Source: Caballeronia calidae
GTDB lineage: Bacteria > Pseudomonadota > Gammaproteobacteria > Burkholderiales > Burkholderiaceae
Assembly: GCF_900044055.2 (NCBI RefSeq)
Contig: NZ_FCOX02000004.1
Span: 239,143 to 303,142 of the forward strand
Direction: 5' to 3'
Length of the DNA stretch: 64,000 bases
Shown: positions 62,572 to 64,000 of the stretch, one piece after another
Position numbering within the stretch: the stretch's first letter is position 1
Layout: each line of letters opens with the position of its first letter
Position numbers and translations under genes: made by a program
The notes under the pieces: model-generated
Database searches by the model: none
Told to the model about the DNA's origin: nothing
What the model saw: only the letters and a program-made list of their open reading frames with translations

Positions 62572-63486
62572 GTGAACATAGGATATGTTGGCTTGGGGAA
62601 CATGGGAGGCGCGCTCGCGCGCCGCCTTCTGTTGCGGCACTCGTTGCATGTTTACGACCTGAGCGCGACCGCAGTCGAAGCGCTCGTCGACCTTGGTGCT
62701 AAAGCGTGTTCGAGCCTTGCGGAACTGGCCTCAGTTTGCGACACGATTTTCTTGTGTCTGCCTACGTCGAATCACGTTAGAGAGATGCTTTTCGGGGAGG
62801 GTGGGATTGCCTCTGCGCTGAGACGGGGAACGATGATTGTCGATCAGACTACCGGCGATCCGATGGCAACGGCAGAGATGGCGCGCCAGATCGCGGCGCT
62901 AGGTTCAGAACTGATTGACGCCCCGGTCAGTGGCGGCATTCAGGGGGCGGAGGCGGGCACTATCGCGATTATGGTCGGCGCACATGCCCCGCAGTTTGAG
63001 CGTATATCACCAATCCTCGCATCCATTAGCAAGAACGTTTTTCACGCAGGTGCGCCTCAGGCTGGACAAGTCATCAAACTCGTCAACAACATGCTCTCCG
63101 CAGCGCAGCGTTTGCTCTCTTTTGAGGGGATGGCGCTCGCCGTGAAGAACGGGGTAGACCCACAGAAGGCGTGTGAGATCCTCGTCGCGGGTGGTGCGCG
63201 AAACGTTTTCCTCGAGAAGTTTATGGCGTCTCATATCCTGAAAGGCGATCTTTATTCTGGATTTACCCTTGGTCTGATGCACAAAGACGTGCGGTTGGCG
63301 TGCGAGCTCGGAAGTGATTCCGGCGTGCCTATGCTGTTTGGAAATCTCACGCGCGATTTCTACCAGATCTGCATCAATGAGTTCGGTAAGGATGCTCAGG
63401 TTCATTCCGCAGCCTTGATGGTAGACAGGTGTTCCGGATCAAAGCTTGTTCCAAAAAATTCGGACTACGAAAGCCGCGTAAATTGA
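62572..63486 (+). CDS. Beta-hydroxyacid dehydrogenase, module B
   Basis: The 304-residue protein is read from a GTG at 62572 with GAGGAGAC seven bases upstream. It has the NAD motif GYVGLGNMGGALA, the substrate motif DAPVSGGIQGAEAG and the catalytic Lys169 in GQVIKLVNNML. It is a 3-hydroxyisobutyrate dehydrogenase type enzyme, the counterpart of the gene at 44914. It is the last complete enzyme of module B before the interrupted porin. Confidence 0.9.
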   Translation: MNIGYVGLGNMGGALARRLLLRHSLHVYDLSATAVEALVDLGAKACSSLAELASVCDTIFLCLPTSNHVREMLFGEGGIASALRRGTMIVDQTTGDPMATAEMARQIAALGSELIDAPVSGGIQGAEAGTIAIMVGAHAPQFERISPILASISKNVFHAGAPQAGQVIKLVNNMLSAAQRLLSFEGMALAVKNGVDPQKACEILVAGGARNVFLEKFMASHILKGDLYSGFTLGLMHKDVRLACELGSDSGVPMLFGNLTRDFYQICINEFGKDAQVHSAALMVDRCSGSKLVPKNSDYESRVN

Positions 63487-63702
63487 GATGTAAGTCGAAT
63501 GGCAAAGAGCCTGGTTTTATGGGCAGATATTCTTCCCGAGACACCGTCGGCCCGCGTGCAAGTTCTAACCTCAACTCGTCGTGTGTGTGATCTAGCCTCG
63601 GTGCTTTGTCCGACAAAAGGTTGCCCTTTAGCTATTCGATTATTCAATCATCTCAGCGTATCTGAGCACAATTTGTTTTGGAAATAGAGGAGAAGAAGAA
63701 AG

Positions 63703-63924
63703 ATGAAGCGCACGAACACTTTCAGGATGGGCAAGTCAACCATCGCATTCTGTGTATCGAGCATCGGAATGGCAGTCCTGTGCGGCGCGGTTCCCTTGGC
63801 GGCCCATGCCCAATCTGCGGTGACGCTCTATGGCATGCTGAATGAGGGCTTTCAGTACAACAGCAATGCCGGTGGAAAGCAGCAATACAGCATGGCTAAC
63901 GGGGCGCTTGGTGGAAGTCGGTGG
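63703..63924 (+). pseudogene. Porin gene interrupted after the N-terminus
   Basis: The gene encodes a signal peptide (SIGMAVLCGAVPLAAHAQ), then SAVTLYGMLNEGFQYNSNAG and GALGGSRW, the start of a Burkholderia porin like that at 39360. At 63925 the sequence changes to unrelated DNA and the frame soon ends at 63957. The rest of the barrel is missing from the window. A GGAGAAGAAGAA stretch precedes the ATG. It looks like an insertion disrupted the gene. Confidence 0.75.
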
Positions 63925-64000
63925 TGTACCGGCTCCGGTTGTTTGGACACGCCTTAGCAGCTCAGGCGGCCAACTTCATCAGCCTTTCCTGACGGGCTTC
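63925..64000 (+). mobile_element. Probable insertion-sequence end
   Basis: From 63925 the sequence TGTACCGGCTCCGGTTGTTT followed by GGACACGCC has the look of an IS3-type terminal inverted repeat that begins with TG. In reverse it would place the 3' end of a transposase frame (ending KLAA and a stop) close to the repeat. The window ends inside it, so the family cannot be confirmed. Confidence 0.5.

Overview
The window looks like a piece of a Burkholderiales chromosome (Burkholderia, Paraburkholderia or Caballeronia type). This rests on the moderately high GC content, the Burkholderia-style general porins, a BPSL0761-like protein and broken pieces of phbA- and aceA-like genes. No tRNA, rRNA or CRISPR array is visible. 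All family assignments come from reading motifs; no database search was run.

1-21.7 kb: the right part of a contractile-tail (myovirus) prophage. The order is capsid (major capsid protein at 456), connector-region genes, tail sheath (4744), tail tube (6078), tail-assembly chaperone with a clear -1 slippery site (6521-7293), tape measure fused to a lytic transglycosylase (7286), baseplate hub, plug, spike, wedge and J-like genes (9168-14555), tail fibre and tailspike (14561-18115), a lysis region with a glucosaminidase-type endolysin (18400), an HNH-like protein, a lipoprotein and an acyltransferase-3 moron on the minus strand (20270-21505). Integrase, terminase and portal are not in view and should lie to the left. 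A LysR gene with an abnormal C-terminus (21742-22605) probably marks the right junction.

22.6-33 kb: an accessory island rich in small orphan genes and gene remains. It holds a double-HTH regulator behind a three-copy 15-bp repeat array, an HAD-like protein lacking the catalytic aspartates, two gene/pseudogene paralogue pairs, a frameshifted antitoxin-like HTH gene, an orphan HipA kinase, an orphan cytosine-C5 methyltransferase, and a HipB-like regulator with a perfect inverted repeat upstream.

33-40.6 kb: redox genes. Two paralogous aldo/keto reductases flank a Tat-exported flavodoxin, followed by an isoquinoline-1-oxidoreductase-type molybdenum enzyme (two subunits) and a porin.

40.7-63.5 kb: a large, apparently uncharacterised catabolic region. 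Module A (40.9-53 kb) has an alpha/beta hydrolase, an MFS permease, a carboxymuconolactone-decarboxylase-like protein (CMD), a beta-hydroxyacid dehydrogenase, an IclR regulator, MmgE/PrpD, a class III CoA transferase, a serine hydrolase, two MaoC-type hydratase subunits and a short-chain dehydrogenase (SDR). Module B (57-63.5 kb) has an SDR, an MFS permease, two CMD-like genes and a second beta-hydroxyacid dehydrogenase. Four putative promoters, one in module A and three in module B, share an AACCATTGAC-type element at the -35 box. Two other promoters share a 27-bp box with a GTTCCG/CGGAAC palindrome, one of them beside the IclR gene. Tandem LysR genes and a GntR gene with an in-frame stop lie between the modules. 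Module B is interspersed with remnants of thiolase, isocitrate lyase and alcohol dehydrogenase. The window ends in a second porin gene broken by what looks like an insertion-sequence end.
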